A stretch of DNA of 34,178 bases from an uncultured Ignisphaera sp. (GCA_938074605.1 CALJEI010000016.1:1-34178), one strand, 5' to 3'. Positions 24,307 through 33,725 are shown, counted from the stretch's first letter. The notes: generated by a model not told the origin, from the letters alone. Program-made: numbers and translations.

Positions 24307-24384
24307 ACATCCCTAGGTCCAATGAAGCCCTTAAGTGGGGACAGGGGTGAGACGATGAAGTCACTTGATATAAGTCTAGTATAG
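24307..24384 (+). pseudogene. TnpB C-terminal tail remnant
   Basis: The frame TSLGPMKPLSGDRGETMKS LDISLV then TAG matches the tail of crenarchaeal TnpB proteins (a GETMK-type motif near the end). A TAA stands immediately upstream at 24304, so no larger coding frame remains. It lies in the gap between the DHPS-like gene and hsp20. Identified from memory of the tail motif. Confidence 0.5.
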
Positions 24385-24551
24385 GCTGAACCCTCAACTA
24401 TATCGAATAAACATTCTAGATGGCTTAGAATACAAGTATTCGTTACCTAGAGTCTCTATATGGTTTGGTTTTTATCAAAATCAAAAACTAGAAGTTGCTA
24501 TAAAGCTGTAAACATATTAGGTCTAGGAAAAAGGGAGAGAATAACCATCAA

Positions 24552-24562
24552 CATTTATAAGC
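24552..24562 (+). promoter_or_regulatory. TATA box for hsp20
   Basis: CATTTATAAGC lies about 40 bases before the hsp20 ATG, with a purine-rich stretch before it that could act as BRE. The leader would carry AGGTG at 24588-24592. Confidence 0.5.
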
Positions 24563-24598
24563 TTAATAATGGTAGAGTATCTTGCATAGGTGTGGCGT

Positions 24599-25165
24599 AT
24601 GAGTGATGAGGAGAGGTATAGGAGGAGAAGAAGGGATATCTTCGATTTGTTCAATGATTTGTTTAAAGAGCTTCAGGAGGAGATGGAGGAGTTTGAGAAA
24701 CAGATATCTAGATATCTAAGGCTTTCACCGGAGGAGCTGAGGGGTATGGAGAGACTCAATAAGCCTATTCTCTATGGCTTTAGAATAGAGATAGGACCTG
24801 ATGGAGTTCCAAGAATATATGAGTTTGGCAATGTGAGGAGGGCTGAAAGAGGAAGGCCAAGTATTGTTGTTAGTGAAGAGAGGGAGCCACTTACAGATAT
24901 ATACGAGGAGGATGATAAGATTAGGATTGTTGCTGAGATGCCTGGTGTTGATGAGAATAAGATTAAGGTTGAGGCTATAGATGATAGACGTATAGTTGTA
25001 GAGGCTTCAAATCATGATAGAAAGTATAGAAAGGAAATTGACCTACCTGCAGAAGTTGATATAGAGTCTGCAGAGGCTCTCTATAAGAATGGTGTGCTGG
25101 AGATAAAGATTAGGAAGAAGCGTGAAGGTAAGAAGACTAAGGTAATACAAGTTAAGAAGGAGTAG
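24599..25165 (+). CDS. Small heat shock protein Hsp20 (alpha-crystallin family)
   Basis: ATP-independent chaperone that holds unfolding proteins. Seen: 188 residues from ATG at 24599. The N-terminal 90 are charged and helical (FNDLFKELQEEMEEFEKQIS). The alpha-crystallin domain begins at about 97 (DIYEEDDKIRIVAEMPGVDE) and ends with VLEIKI, the I-x-I motif, then a basic tail. GTG at 24590 opens the frame, but AGGTG at 24588-24592 lies correctly for the ATG. It is tail to tail with zpr1 (3 bases). Confidence 0.93.
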   Translation: MSDEERYRRRRRDIFDLFNDLFKELQEEMEEFEKQISRYLRLSPEELRGMERLNKPILYGFRIEIGPDGVPRIYEFGNVRRAERGRPSIVVSEEREPLTDIYEEDDKIRIVAEMPGVDENKIKVEAIDDRRIVVEASNHDRKYRKEIDLPAEVDIESAEALYKNGVLEIKIRKKREGKKTKVIQVKKE

Positions 25166-25168
25166 AAT

Positions 25169-25744
25169 TTAGCAATGTCTATAGTTGTCATCTCTATAGC
25201 TTTTTAAAATCCTTAATGGACTATAGATACTTTTTATTCTTATTGTAGTAGGCTCTATAGCTTCACCTCTAACCACCTTCCCCAGTCTAGCTATAGCCTC
25301 CCTACACTTTACCGCAGTACCACATACACTATTAAGTGAATCTAAAATATACTGCAGTATGGCATCTACAGTAACAATACTACCTATTCTAAGAGACATA
25401 GCCTCAACAGCTATATCAAGCTGAGGCATCTCAATATCTACTTGCGATGGCATGTATATAATAGTATTTAAATCTATACTCCTCTCAATATACACCTCTA
25501 TACATGTACCACCATCAGTTTCCGATAGTGGAATAACGTCTCTAAATCTAAAGCCACAGTAGCTACACATTAGTGTTAGTATAGCAATAGTTTCATTCTC
25601 TGAAATAATATAGCTATATACTGTAACTATGGCGCTACCTCTACAGACAGGACATTCTACATAGTATCTATCAACCTCAGATAGCCTTTCACTAAGATGG
25701 CTATCACCACTACTCATAGGCATTACCACAGCTATAGATTTCAT
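25169..25744 (-). CDS. ZPR1-type zinc finger protein
   Basis: Archaeal relative of eukaryotic ZPR1, which binds elongation factor 1A. Seen: 191 residues with C31, C34, C60 and C63 in one zinc finger (CPVC and CSYCGFRF). A beta-sheet domain (TCIEVYIERSIDL) follows, with a helical C-terminus ending in Cys. Archaeal members carry one copy of the finger plus beta domain, as here. No ribosome binding site precedes ATG 25744; it may be leaderless, or start at ATG 25723. Function in archaea unproven. Confidence 0.85.
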   Translation of the reverse strand: MKSIAVVMPMSSGDSHLSERLSEVDRYYVECPVCRGSAIVTVYSYIISENETIAILTLMCSYCGFRFRDVIPLSETDGGTCIEVYIERSIDLNTIIYMPSQVDIEMPQLDIAVEAMSLRIGSIVTVDAILQYILDSLNSVCGTAVKCREAIARLGKVVRGEAIEPTTIRIKSIYSPLRILKSYRDDNYRHC

Positions 25745-25868
25745 TACTAGAGGGAATAAATGGTTATGATATCTATGGTGTGGCTGTAATGTTTTTAGGT
25801 TTCAATATAGTTAAATTGTGGCTAGAGCTATCTGTATCTCAGGGATTGAATGCTGTGGTGTAGAGACT

Positions 25869-26912
25869 ATGGTTTTAACTAAGCTATTTAGAGTTGATGC
25901 TCTATATCCTGACCCTAGTATTTTGGATGTAGTGTGTAGGGATGTTTTGAGTGGTAAGATTATTGTTTTTCCTACTGAGACTGTCTATGGTTTGGGGGCT
26001 TCTATATATAGGCCTGAGGCTATTAGGAGAATCTTTATAGCTAAGAATAGGCCTATTGATAATCCACTTATTATCCATATATCTAGAAGGGAACATCTAT
26101 ATGAAACTGCTGTAGATATTCCAGATGCCGTATGGAGGCTTATAGAGCTTGTTTGGCCAGGGCCACTAACACTTGTTTTAAAAGGGGGTAGCGCCGTTCC
26201 ACCAGAAGCTACAGCAGGACTACCAACAGTTGCTATTAGAATGCCTGCTCATCCAGTTGCTGAAAAACTTATAGATTGTACAGGACCCTTGGCTGCACCA
26301 AGTGCAAACATATCAGGAAGACCAAGTCCAACAACAAGCCACCACATTCTTACAGATATGTTTGGAAGAACTGATATAATTATAGATGCAGGGGATACTA
26401 TCTTCGGTATAGAATCCACTATAGTAGACTTCTCTATAAAGCCTCCAAGACTATTAAGGCCAGGTGCTATGCCTATAGAGAGAATTACTGAAATTTTAGG
26501 TATAGAGGTTACGGTAACGGATGTCAGTAGAGGATATGTAGAAGCTGAAGAAGCACTAGCACCTGGCATGAAATATAGACACTATGCACCATCAACACCA
26601 TTAATAGTTGTAGAAACACGAAAGCCTGAAGATGTTCTTAAAGTAGCCTTAAGTCTTAGGAGAGAGAGAAAGAGAATAGCAGTCATTACCTGTAGAGAAA
26701 ATGTGGAAATCTATCAAGGGATTGTAGATAAAATTATTACTGTTGGCTCAAGAGAGAATTTATTTGAGGTAGCCAAAAACCTATTCACAACATTAAGAGA
26801 ACTTGATAGACTTGGTGTAGATATAGCTGTAGCAGAAAGCTTTCCAGAAAAGGGAATAGGGCTAGCAATAATGAATAGACTTAGAAAAGCATCAACAAAA
26901 ATAATCCTATAG
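25869..26912 (+). CDS. Threonylcarbamoyl-AMP synthase Sua5 (YrdC plus Sua5 domains)
   Basis: Makes threonylcarbamoyl-AMP from threonine, bicarbonate and ATP for the t6A37 modification of ANN-decoding tRNAs. Seen: 347 residues, the long form. The YrdC domain (about 1-205) has IIVFPTETVYGLGA and LAAPSANISGRPSPTTSHH. The C-terminal Sua5 domain follows after the linker APGMKYRHYAP. I chose ATG at 25869: it fits the family start, and GGTG lies 9 bases upstream. The frame is open from a GTG at 25818, which would add 17 residues including two adjacent cysteines. Confidence 0.93.
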   Translation: MVLTKLFRVDALYPDPSILDVVCRDVLSGKIIVFPTETVYGLGASIYRPEAIRRIFIAKNRPIDNPLIIHISRREHLYETAVDIPDAVWRLIELVWPGPLTLVLKGGSAVPPEATAGLPTVAIRMPAHPVAEKLIDCTGPLAAPSANISGRPSPTTSHHILTDMFGRTDIIIDAGDTIFGIESTIVDFSIKPPRLLRPGAMPIERITEILGIEVTVTDVSRGYVEAEEALAPGMKYRHYAPSTPLIVVETRKPEDVLKVALSLRRERKRIAVITCRENVEIYQGIVDKIITVGSRENLFEVAKNLFTTLRELDRLGVDIAVAESFPEKGIGLAIMNRLRKASTKIIL

Positions 26913-27128
26913 TAGTGTGGATACAATTATATTCTAAACGCATATTACTACAAAATTGTTATATATTATTACAAAACCTTCTACTACATTCTTCCTAACA
27001 ATAATATAGGGCAAACAATATGGCTCTTCTTTAAATCCTAATAGAAGGTGGAAAGTAGTAAATTAAATATGGAGATATATATTGTTTTTAATATTCTGCA
27101 TAGGATACCATACAACCCATCACATATT

Positions 27129-28784
27129 CTACTCCTCTCTAAAGAGAGGTATGGCTCCTATAAACTCCACACCAATAGTGATATCAGAATCATTTCTAGG
27201 TCCTGTGCCGTATGGATCTTGAAAGGCTATAGCCACCCAGTATCTACTTGATGATGGAATTGGTACATATATTGATTGTGTTAATTTTACGAAATAGTTA
27301 TCTCTTTCAAAGTCAGTTATACGTGTTTTGTGATAGTTACATATCTCTTGATATCTATACTCTCTAACAATATATTCGCTACCATCTTCACCTATTAGTA
27401 GGATTCTTAACACCCAATCAGTTCTATCTATATCCTCAAGCTGATTTTCATCTGGATAAGAATTATCGTGGAAGAAGATGTTTACATATAGTGTTATACC
27501 AGCAAATTTCTTTCCATCTATAGAGCCATCTGATGAACCTAGGGATCTTCCAACTTGGAGAAGCTTTAAAATTAATGGAGCTGTACTCCAATCACTTAGG
27601 TCATCATTTCTATATCTGTCATTGATGCTAGAACTACTTCCATAGTATGCATCTTCAGTTATAAAAACTATATCATTAATGCCATTTCCATCAACATCAC
27701 CTATAAATAGATATGGGTAATAACTTGTTTCACCAGTTGGCGACTCCCCCGAGGCCATTCTCATAAATTTAGCCAAGTAGCCTGCAGTACCATTTAGATA
27801 TATTCTAAGATTGAGGTCTGAATCCGTCGTTCCATAGTACCACGAACCTATAGCTGGTAGTGATACACCGCTACATTGATTAGGTATTGATGAGCTACAG
27901 GCAATAATATTATTTCCACGCTTTATTTGGATTACACCACTAAAGTTATTTATAAGAATTCTAAACCCATTTCCAGACAACGTGTATGTCCTTCTATTGA
28001 TAGTTATCCTCTCCGTCCCTGTGAATGCAGGCCCGCTAATCAATATTGTAAATCTTGGTGGTGTATCGCTACTTTGATTAATAGTTTTTTCCATAATCCA
28101 GCTTGGGTCATAGCCAATAGCTACAACACCAAATGCCAAACCTCTATCATCTGTTGAAACTATAGCATTATAGAACTCACTTTCCTGTCCAGGTGGTAAT
28201 AAAATTAGTTTTTCAGATTTAATTCCTCTATAGCCTATATTTGCACGATCTTTTGTATAAGGCTTTGCTATAAGCTTTAAATCTACGTCAAATTCTGTTT
28301 GAAGCTCTTCTGGATTATTAATCGAGAATGTTATAGGTATGATATGAGTTGCATTAGCTCTCAACGGATAGATCTTTTTGATAGGAGTCTGGGGATATAT
28401 TACAGCACCATCTAATGTTACAACAGCTATATATTCATAGCCTGGATCACAGGCAATAGCAGTATAGACGGGTATAAGGCTTGAGCTACATAGCTCAAAA
28501 CTCTTTTTGGCTTCTATACGATTCGCCTGATCTATAACAATTATCTGGTCTATAACAATATCGCTTGGCCCTAGATTGAACATGTAAACCATGTCTATAG
28601 TTCTATTCATTATAAGCTGTGATACTTCGTGTAGCTGTGAGTATCTAACAATATTTCTAAAGTGTAGAGAACCGCTATATATTGATGTAGCTAAATTAAT
28701 TAATATATATGTGAATATCGATAGAATTGTTATAGATATTATAAATGATATTAAGAGTGTCGATATTCCTCTAACTACTGGCAC
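27129..28784 (-). CDS. Large pilin-like surface protein A with DxDxNG motif
   Basis: Not in a named family I recognise. Seen: 551 residues. Residues 1-6 (MPVVRG) are a short class III leader with a probable prepilin-peptidase cut after Gly6. A hydrophobic helix covers about 7-34. The rest is beta-rich and extracellular in character, with several Asn-x-Ser/Thr sequons and a few cysteines. Residues 362-374 (GDVDGNGINDIVF) match FG-GAP/dockerin-like calcium-binding loops. A C-terminal domain (about 355-551) ends with YWVAIAFQDPYGTGPRND, then GVEFIG. That domain recurs in the next two genes. The GTG start shares a base with the stop of the upstream gene, after GGTGGT. Last gene of the run. Inference: minor or tip subunit of a filament. 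Confidence 0.68.
   Translation of the reverse strand: MPVVRGISTLLISFIISITILSIFTYILINLATSIYSGSLHFRNIVRYSQLHEVSQLIMNRTIDMVYMFNLGPSDIVIDQIIVIDQANRIEAKKSFELCSSSLIPVYTAIACDPGYEYIAVVTLDGAVIYPQTPIKKIYPLRANATHIIPITFSINNPEELQTEFDVDLKLIAKPYTKDRANIGYRGIKSEKLILLPPGQESEFYNAIVSTDDRGLAFGVVAIGYDPSWIMEKTINQSSDTPPRFTILISGPAFTGTERITINRRTYTLSGNGFRILINNFSGVIQIKRGNNIIACSSSIPNQCSGVSLPAIGSWYYGTTDSDLNLRIYLNGTAGYLAKFMRMASGESPTGETSYYPYLFIGDVDGNGINDIVFITEDAYYGSSSSINDRYRNDDLSDWSTAPLILKLLQVGRSLGSSDGSIDGKKFAGITLYVNIFFHDNSYPDENQLEDIDRTDWVLRILLIGEDGSEYIVREYRYQEICNYHKTRITDFERDNYFVKLTQSIYVPIPSSSRYWVAIAFQDPYGTGPRNDSDITIGVEFIGAIPLFREE
27134..27149. repeat. Short inverted repeat at the end of surface protein A
   Basis: CCTCTCT and AGAGAGG (7 bp) flank AA inside the last codons of the gene. 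A hairpin with a 2-base loop would be strained, so the role is doubtful. Confidence 0.25.
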
Positions 28785-30268
28785 TACCTACCACCTAGCA
28801 CTATTCCTATATACTCTAAACCTATTATTAAATCTGCATCATTTCTATTAAGATTTCCACTCGCATCAAGATAGTATGGATCTAAAATTTCTATAGCCAC
28901 ATAATACGTCCTACCCGTATTTGGGATATACATTATAAAATCTTTAGTTATATATGATACAGAAAACGGTTTTACATGTCTATACCTGCAGAGTTCATAG
29001 TAGCTTAGATATGTGCTGTAGACAAATGATTTAGTTGTATCGTCATAGAGACCAACTCTCATAATAACCCTATTATCATTATCACTAATATCGTCTTCTG
29101 AATTATCCCAGAAGAACATTCTTATAGTAAGTATGGCTGTTGAATATTTACTGCTATCAATACCATTCTCTGAAAACACTATCCTCATAGGTACAACATT
29201 TGCATCAAGTAGATCAACAGATGATATTATATCGTTTTTAGAAGTTTTGCTGCCTATTGAAAAATCCTGGGTAACAAAAACCATCTCTGTATTACCATTA
29301 TTGTTCAAATCGCCAATAAATATATAGGGGTCTAGCCCCACAATTCCTTCTCTTCGTGATGTAGTATTTGTGTAGAGTAGAACTTTATCTGCTTGACCAT
29401 CAAGTTCAACTCTACACGTCCTTCCATTATCTATATAACAAGGATATATCCCAGGCTGTGGCTGAATACCGCTAATTGTGATAATGCCAGTGAAATTCTC
29501 TATCTTTAACCTATATCGATGTAGCCCAACCCTACTAATATCTATGCTTTCTCCTGCTACATTTATGCTTGATTCCTCTGTACCCCTTCCTATTATCATT
29601 ATATTTAATTTATTGTTTACCGGATTGTTACCTATAATGATTAGCGAAGCAGTTAATTCGGCGTTAACCTCCCCAGATACATTTCTATATAGCGTTAATT
29701 CTGTAGATGTCTTTATGGCTCCATCCACCACTAGCAATCTATTCTCTAAATATTTGAGCAACTCTGATGTAGTGGTAATATTCATGCCTCCAAAAAGTGT
29801 TATCATAGGAATCCAATTAACTCTTTCTACTATACTAGCATAGAGTTGTGGATCTATAGAGAAAACCCTTCCACTTTCAGTAATAACAGCTATGGGTATG
29901 TAGCCAACTCTACACGTAATAGCTATGATGTCCCCTGGTAGCACGATTCTTGATGGCGATGTATTGCATAGGGTATTTCGTCTAGCATCTATAACAATTT
30001 TATCCATATCCATATCTATAGCAACTATATAGGATACATATGTTGTTACGGATCCTATGTTCTTTACATTGAGGGAGGTTTCAATAGGGTATAGGATAAG
30101 CTTTTCACCAAAGTATCCACTAGAAATTGATGTAATTGGCTGTGAATACATTATAGTGGAGTATATATTTGTTATAGTGAATATTATGGCTAAAGAGATT
30201 ATAGCAAATGCAATTATTACTCCAACAACTTCAGCAATACCCCTCTCTATAAACTTTTTATAGTGCAT
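28784..30268 (-). CDS. Large pilin-like surface protein B with degenerate DxNxNG motif
   Basis: Seen: 494 residues. The leader MHYKKFIERG ends in Arg-Gly before IAEVVGVIIAFAIISLAIIF, a class III signal with Glu at mature position 3 as in type IV pilins. The middle is beta-rich with Asn-x-Thr/Ser sites. Residues 319-331 (GDLNNNGNTEMVF) align with the calcium-like loop of protein A but have Asn for Asp. The C-terminal region (FFWDNSEDD, then YYVAIEILDPYY, NRNDADLIIGLEYIG) is homologous to that of protein A. ATG at 30268 has GGTGGGG just upstream. The stop overlaps the start of A by 1 base. Confidence 0.68.
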   Translation of the reverse strand: MHYKKFIERGIAEVVGVIIAFAIISLAIIFTITNIYSTIMYSQPITSISSGYFGEKLILYPIETSLNVKNIGSVTTYVSYIVAIDMDMDKIVIDARRNTLCNTSPSRIVLPGDIIAITCRVGYIPIAVITESGRVFSIDPQLYASIVERVNWIPMITLFGGMNITTTSELLKYLENRLLVVDGAIKTSTELTLYRNVSGEVNAELTASLIIIGNNPVNNKLNIMIIGRGTEESSINVAGESIDISRVGLHRYRLKIENFTGIITISGIQPQPGIYPCYIDNGRTCRVELDGQADKVLLYTNTTSRREGIVGLDPYIFIGDLNNNGNTEMVFVTQDFSIGSKTSKNDIISSVDLLDANVVPMRIVFSENGIDSSKYSTAILTIRMFFWDNSEDDISDNDNRVIMRVGLYDDTTKSFVYSTYLSYYELCRYRHVKPFSVSYITKDFIMYIPNTGRTYYVAIEILDPYYLDASGNLNRNDADLIIGLEYIGIVLGGR

Positions 30269-30277
30269 AGCCCCACC

Positions 30278-31888
30278 CTATCTAAATGGTATTATAGCTA
30301 GAGACTCTATGTATAATGTAAAATCAAGGTCATCTAAATTACCATTATAGTGGTACGGGTCTTGAAATGCTATAAAGACGTAGAATAGCTTTTCACTAAT
30401 ATTTCTTGGTGGAAGAGGTATGAAAATTAGGCTACTTTGAGCTTGTGCTGTTGGCGGATAGGTATCTTCATATCTTGTTAATTCCCTAAATGTATAACTT
30501 CTATAGCTATATATAGTGCCACCTTCATCTACAAGACCTACAAACATTATTGGCCTATCGATAGATGTCCCCTGGGCATCACTACCCTCATTATCATGAA
30601 ATCTATAGTTGATAGCAATAACAACACTACTATAGTTATTATTAGATATAGCAAAGCCTCTATACACTAGTGCAAGGGGTGCTACTGAATAGTCAAGTAG
30701 TTGATTATCATTTTCATTTCTACTGTTGTAGAAACCCCATGTTCTATCTATTGCAGTGTATAGTATTCCAGCATAGCCTTGACTTCCATCTGTATTCATG
30801 AATATAGTATATGGGTTGTAGCTTGATTCATCACCAGTTCCACGACAATATATTTCAACTCTATCGGCAGAGCCTAGTAACATAAGTTGTGTAGTGATAG
30901 AGGAAGTTGTAAGAAATGTGTATTTCGCTACATCAGGATCTGGTTTAGTAATCCAATTTATAGTTGAACCTTGTCGTAATCTTATAATCCCTTGTGCATA
31001 CAGGCTTTCAAAGCCATATATTTTCACTTTGCTAGCAGTTGAGCACCCTTGAGTAGATGAACCAAGGGTCATACTGATTCTATCTGCTGTTATAATTATG
31101 TTGTATCTAGATTTATTTCTTGGATCATAGCCTATCCAAAGTGAGCGAATTGCTTGATCATTTATATTTACATTTATATTGTTTTCAACTCTATTCAACC
31201 TCCATATATATGATGTAGTTGTTCCTCCCTTCATACCTTTGTCTATAGCTAGTCTTGGGTATGGCAATACTTTTGTTGGATTGTCCATTCTATCCAATGT
31301 CTCTATTGTAAATCCCTTTTGTTCTAACAAGGATATGCTCCAAATATTATCTGTTATTCCTACGCTTATTGGTATAACCCTTGTAGCATAGGGCACTACT
31401 ATAGGTATTGATATATTGCTGGTATAGGGTATGTTGCTAAGTTCTTCAATTGTTATAACTGTGCTGCTTATAACCGCCCCCTCTACTGTTATTATGTACA
31501 ATGTCTTTACTTCTAGATTTTCACATAGACTTTCAGATATCTTTAGATCTAGTGAAGTTCGCTGACCTGATACCAATTTAGCGACTCTATCCATATTTAG
31601 ATAGTGGTTCTGATTATTACAGCTAATATACACTACAACTTTCTCAACTTCTATATCAGATCCACCTATATTGACTACTTCCAGTATTGAATTTGATGCA
31701 TTGAAGAATGCTATAATTTCTCTACTTGTGACCTTCATTGTAAGTTCAGCAGCTCTATACATGGGATTTTCATATATGGGTGTTTTCGCTAGTGAACTGT
31801 GGTATATATTTAGTATTAGGGGTATTATTGCTAGTAGAAGTATCGAAAAGAATATAGTTGCTATAATTATGTTTCCCTGCCCCCTCAT
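30278..31888 (-). CDS. Large pilin-like surface protein C
   Basis: Seen: 536 residues. The leader is MRG, then QGNIIIATIFFSILLLAIIP, a class III signal with a minimal leader. The beta-rich middle includes WIGYDPRNKS, which aligns with AIGYDPSW of protein A. The calcium-like loop is degenerate (FMNTDGSQGYAG at 363-374). The C-terminal domain is retained: YRFHDNEGSDAQ, FYVFIAFQDPYHYNGNLDD, DFTLYIES. ATG at 31888 overlaps the stop of the upstream gene (ATGA), so the genes are translationally coupled. Function inferred only from the company it keeps. Confidence 0.67.
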   Translation of the reverse strand: MRGQGNIIIATIFFSILLLAIIPLILNIYHSSLAKTPIYENPMYRAAELTMKVTSREIIAFFNASNSILEVVNIGGSDIEVEKVVVYISCNNQNHYLNMDRVAKLVSGQRTSLDLKISESLCENLEVKTLYIITVEGAVISSTVITIEELSNIPYTSNISIPIVVPYATRVIPISVGITDNIWSISLLEQKGFTIETLDRMDNPTKVLPYPRLAIDKGMKGGTTTSYIWRLNRVENNINVNINDQAIRSLWIGYDPRNKSRYNIIITADRISMTLGSSTQGCSTASKVKIYGFESLYAQGIIRLRQGSTINWITKPDPDVAKYTFLTTSSITTQLMLLGSADRVEIYCRGTGDESSYNPYTIFMNTDGSQGYAGILYTAIDRTWGFYNSRNENDNQLLDYSVAPLALVYRGFAISNNNYSSVVIAINYRFHDNEGSDAQGTSIDRPIMFVGLVDEGGTIYSYRSYTFRELTRYEDTYPPTAQAQSSLIFIPLPPRNISEKLFYVFIAFQDPYHYNGNLDDLDFTLYIESLAIIPFR

Positions 31889-32535
31889 CTTAGCGATACC
31901 TCATAGACGCCAACTATATAGGGTTTACCGCTATAGAATGTAGCTATAAATATCCTTGCTTTTAATGCTTCTGAAGGAAGCCGTATTTTAACAATGTTAT
32001 TCTCACTACATAGGCCAGATGCTTGGGAATATCTACATATATTCTCTATACTACATATATAAATTGTATCACTAATAGTGTAGCCTACCGTTCTTGCATA
32101 CTGTAGAAAGCTACGTATAACGCCCTCCCACGGAATATATACTCCATCCATAGAGCCTACATATATGGATGTAGATCTTATACAGTCTGTGGGAGAATTA
32201 CAGAGAATACCATCATCATCGTTATGAGGATTGTAGACGTAGATTGCATTACAGCTTATATAGTTAATACCACTATCAATAGCTACAAAGAAGTTGTTCT
32301 GCGAACCATCAACTCTCTTGAGGAGTATCCACAGTGTAGAGCTTTTATCATCAAATGAAATTGTGTTTACAAGTATGCTAGAAGCCTCATTAGTTAAATG
32401 ATTTGAGAGAAGAATATTATCTCTGTATCCAGAAATGACGAAGGCTACATAGCTAAGCATGGATATACCAATAAGTAAAGCAAATCCTATGTATATAATT
32501 GTAGACAATAGCTCGCTCTGACCCCTTTTAACCAC
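31885..32535 (-). CDS. Pilin-like surface protein D
   Basis: Seen: 216 residues. MVKRG then QSELLSTIIYIGFALLIGIS is a textbook class III signal: basic leader ending Arg-Gly, Glu at mature position 3, long hydrophobic helix. The head is beta-rich with seven cysteines. ILLKRVDGSQNNFFVAIDSG then INYISC aligns with the corresponding part of protein E upstream, and the C-terminal GKPYIVGVYEV aligns with NKPYLIDTHEY of E. Start is GTG at 32535, with GAGGGG about 11 bases before. It follows a T-run after gene E. Confidence 0.68.
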   Translation of the reverse strand: MVKRGQSELLSTIIYIGFALLIGISMLSYVAFVISGYRDNILLSNHLTNEASSILVNTISFDDKSSTLWILLKRVDGSQNNFFVAIDSGINYISCNAIYVYNPHNDDDGILCNSPTDCIRSTSIYVGSMDGVYIPWEGVIRSFLQYARTVGYTISDTIYICSIENICRYSQASGLCSENNIVKIRLPSEALKARIFIATFYSGKPYIVGVYEVSLR

Positions 32536-32574
32536 AACTTATCTACCCCTCTAGAAAAACTTGCTAAACTAGAT

Positions 32575-32581
32575 AAAAAAG
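32575..32581 (-). terminator. T-run after surface protein E
   Basis: On the minus strand a run of six T bases follows the stop of gene E by about 10 bases. Plain T-runs are typical archaeal terminators. It could separate E from D-A, or only reduce read-through. Confidence 0.35.
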
Positions 32582-32591
32582 TTTCACAATG

Positions 32592-33725
32592 TTAAGAAGT
32601 ATAGCTAGAGCTAAATCTATATTCATGTGTATCAATCAAATAGGGTTTATTATTGATTATAGCAACAATATATAGCCTTAGTTTAGCTAAAAAAGCTTGA
32701 GCTAAAGACCCACCTTGAACGATATATATAGTGTTAGCTACACCCTCTGAATATAGAGTATCTTGACTTAACTGTATAGCTAGCCCCTTCACGCTATCTA
32801 CACTCCATCCAACCACCCTTATATAGCTGCTATCATTATCATCTTCAATATTAAGCTGAGGCTGACCTTGGTACACCAATTTTATGTAGCCTGGCGGATT
32901 TGGTAGAATCTCTATGGATAGTGAGGAGCTTATAATGTCTATAGCTACATCGCCTATGATACTAACATGTACATTTTTAGCCAATAGAGCATCATCTATA
33001 TATATAGCTTTAGCAAAAACATTCAACTCCTCTATTTGTTTCATCTGATTTAGTTTTACCACACCCTCCCTACTATCTACATCTATTCTTATACTTTGCC
33101 CCACTCTAAGCGGATACATTGTGTCATTGACATATAGATAGGAGTTTATGTCAACATCAATAACTCTAAATCTTAGTGAGCCATATAGTCTCCACAGACG
33201 ATTATAGGACCTCAATACAGTATAGCTATATCCACGTACAACCGGCTTTATGAGAGCTAGAGTTACCATAGAATTTTGATCAACCTCTACAGCACAGATT
33301 TTCACCACTCCACTATCTGGCAACCCTCTTGCTTTCACATAATATCTATAGCTATAGACACCATCTCTAGAAACCACCACTATATCGTTAACACTATATT
33401 CACCCACCGATACCACAGCCCCACTACTTACGTCTTCAACTACATCCATACAATCTATATACTCAGCCCCATTATCTAGAAAAAACATCACCCTACCTCC
33501 ACCATCAAACCTTCTAAAAAGAAATACAGCAAACTCCTCTGTAGCATGAACAAGCCTTACAACAACGCCCATCTTCTCAGACTCTATAACCCTCTGAAGA
33601 ACAGCTAAATCCTGCTTCACACCATAGTCACTCTGCATATATACAATAAATGCAATTGAAAAACTTATAGCAAGACCTATTAAAACCACTATAGCAACAG
33701 TCTCAGATAGGCCCCTATACACCAT
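32592..33725 (-). CDS. Pilin-like surface protein E
   Basis: Seen: 377 residues from ATG at 33725. MVYRG then LSETVAIVVLIGLAISFSIA is a class III signal with Glu at mature position 3. The frame is open to a TTG at 33800, but GGAGTGGTG directly upstream of the ATG, and the short leader it gives, decide for 33725. The head shares FLFRRFDGGGRVMFFLDNGA and EYIDC with protein D, and the C-terminal NKPYLIDTHEYRF with D's end. Otherwise a long beta-rich region, unrecognised. It sits between two T-rich stretches and may be a separate unit. Confidence 0.66.
   Translation of the reverse strand: MVYRGLSETVAIVVLIGLAISFSIAFIVYMQSDYGVKQDLAVLQRVIESEKMGVVVRLVHATEEFAVFLFRRFDGGGRVMFFLDNGAEYIDCMDVVEDVSSGAVVSVGEYSVNDIVVVSRDGVYSYRYYVKARGLPDSGVVKICAVEVDQNSMVTLALIKPVVRGYSYTVLRSYNRLWRLYGSLRFRVIDVDINSYLYVNDTMYPLRVGQSIRIDVDSREGVVKLNQMKQIEELNVFAKAIYIDDALLAKNVHVSIIGDVAIDIISSSLSIEILPNPPGYIKLVYQGQPQLNIEDDNDSSYIRVVGWSVDSVKGLAIQLSQDTLYSEGVANTIYIVQGGSLAQAFLAKLRLYIVAIINNKPYLIDTHEYRFSSSYTS

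Noticed and set aside
24345-24395. Possible C/D box guide RNA (ACGATGAAG followed by CTGA)
   Set aside because: The boxes are imperfect and the inner D'/C' pair is missing; the same bases are better explained as the tail of a TnpB remnant.
27048-27251. 67-codon plus-strand open frame at the end of the pilin-like cluster
   Set aside because: Most of it is antisense to the end of surface protein A, and it has no recognisable domain.
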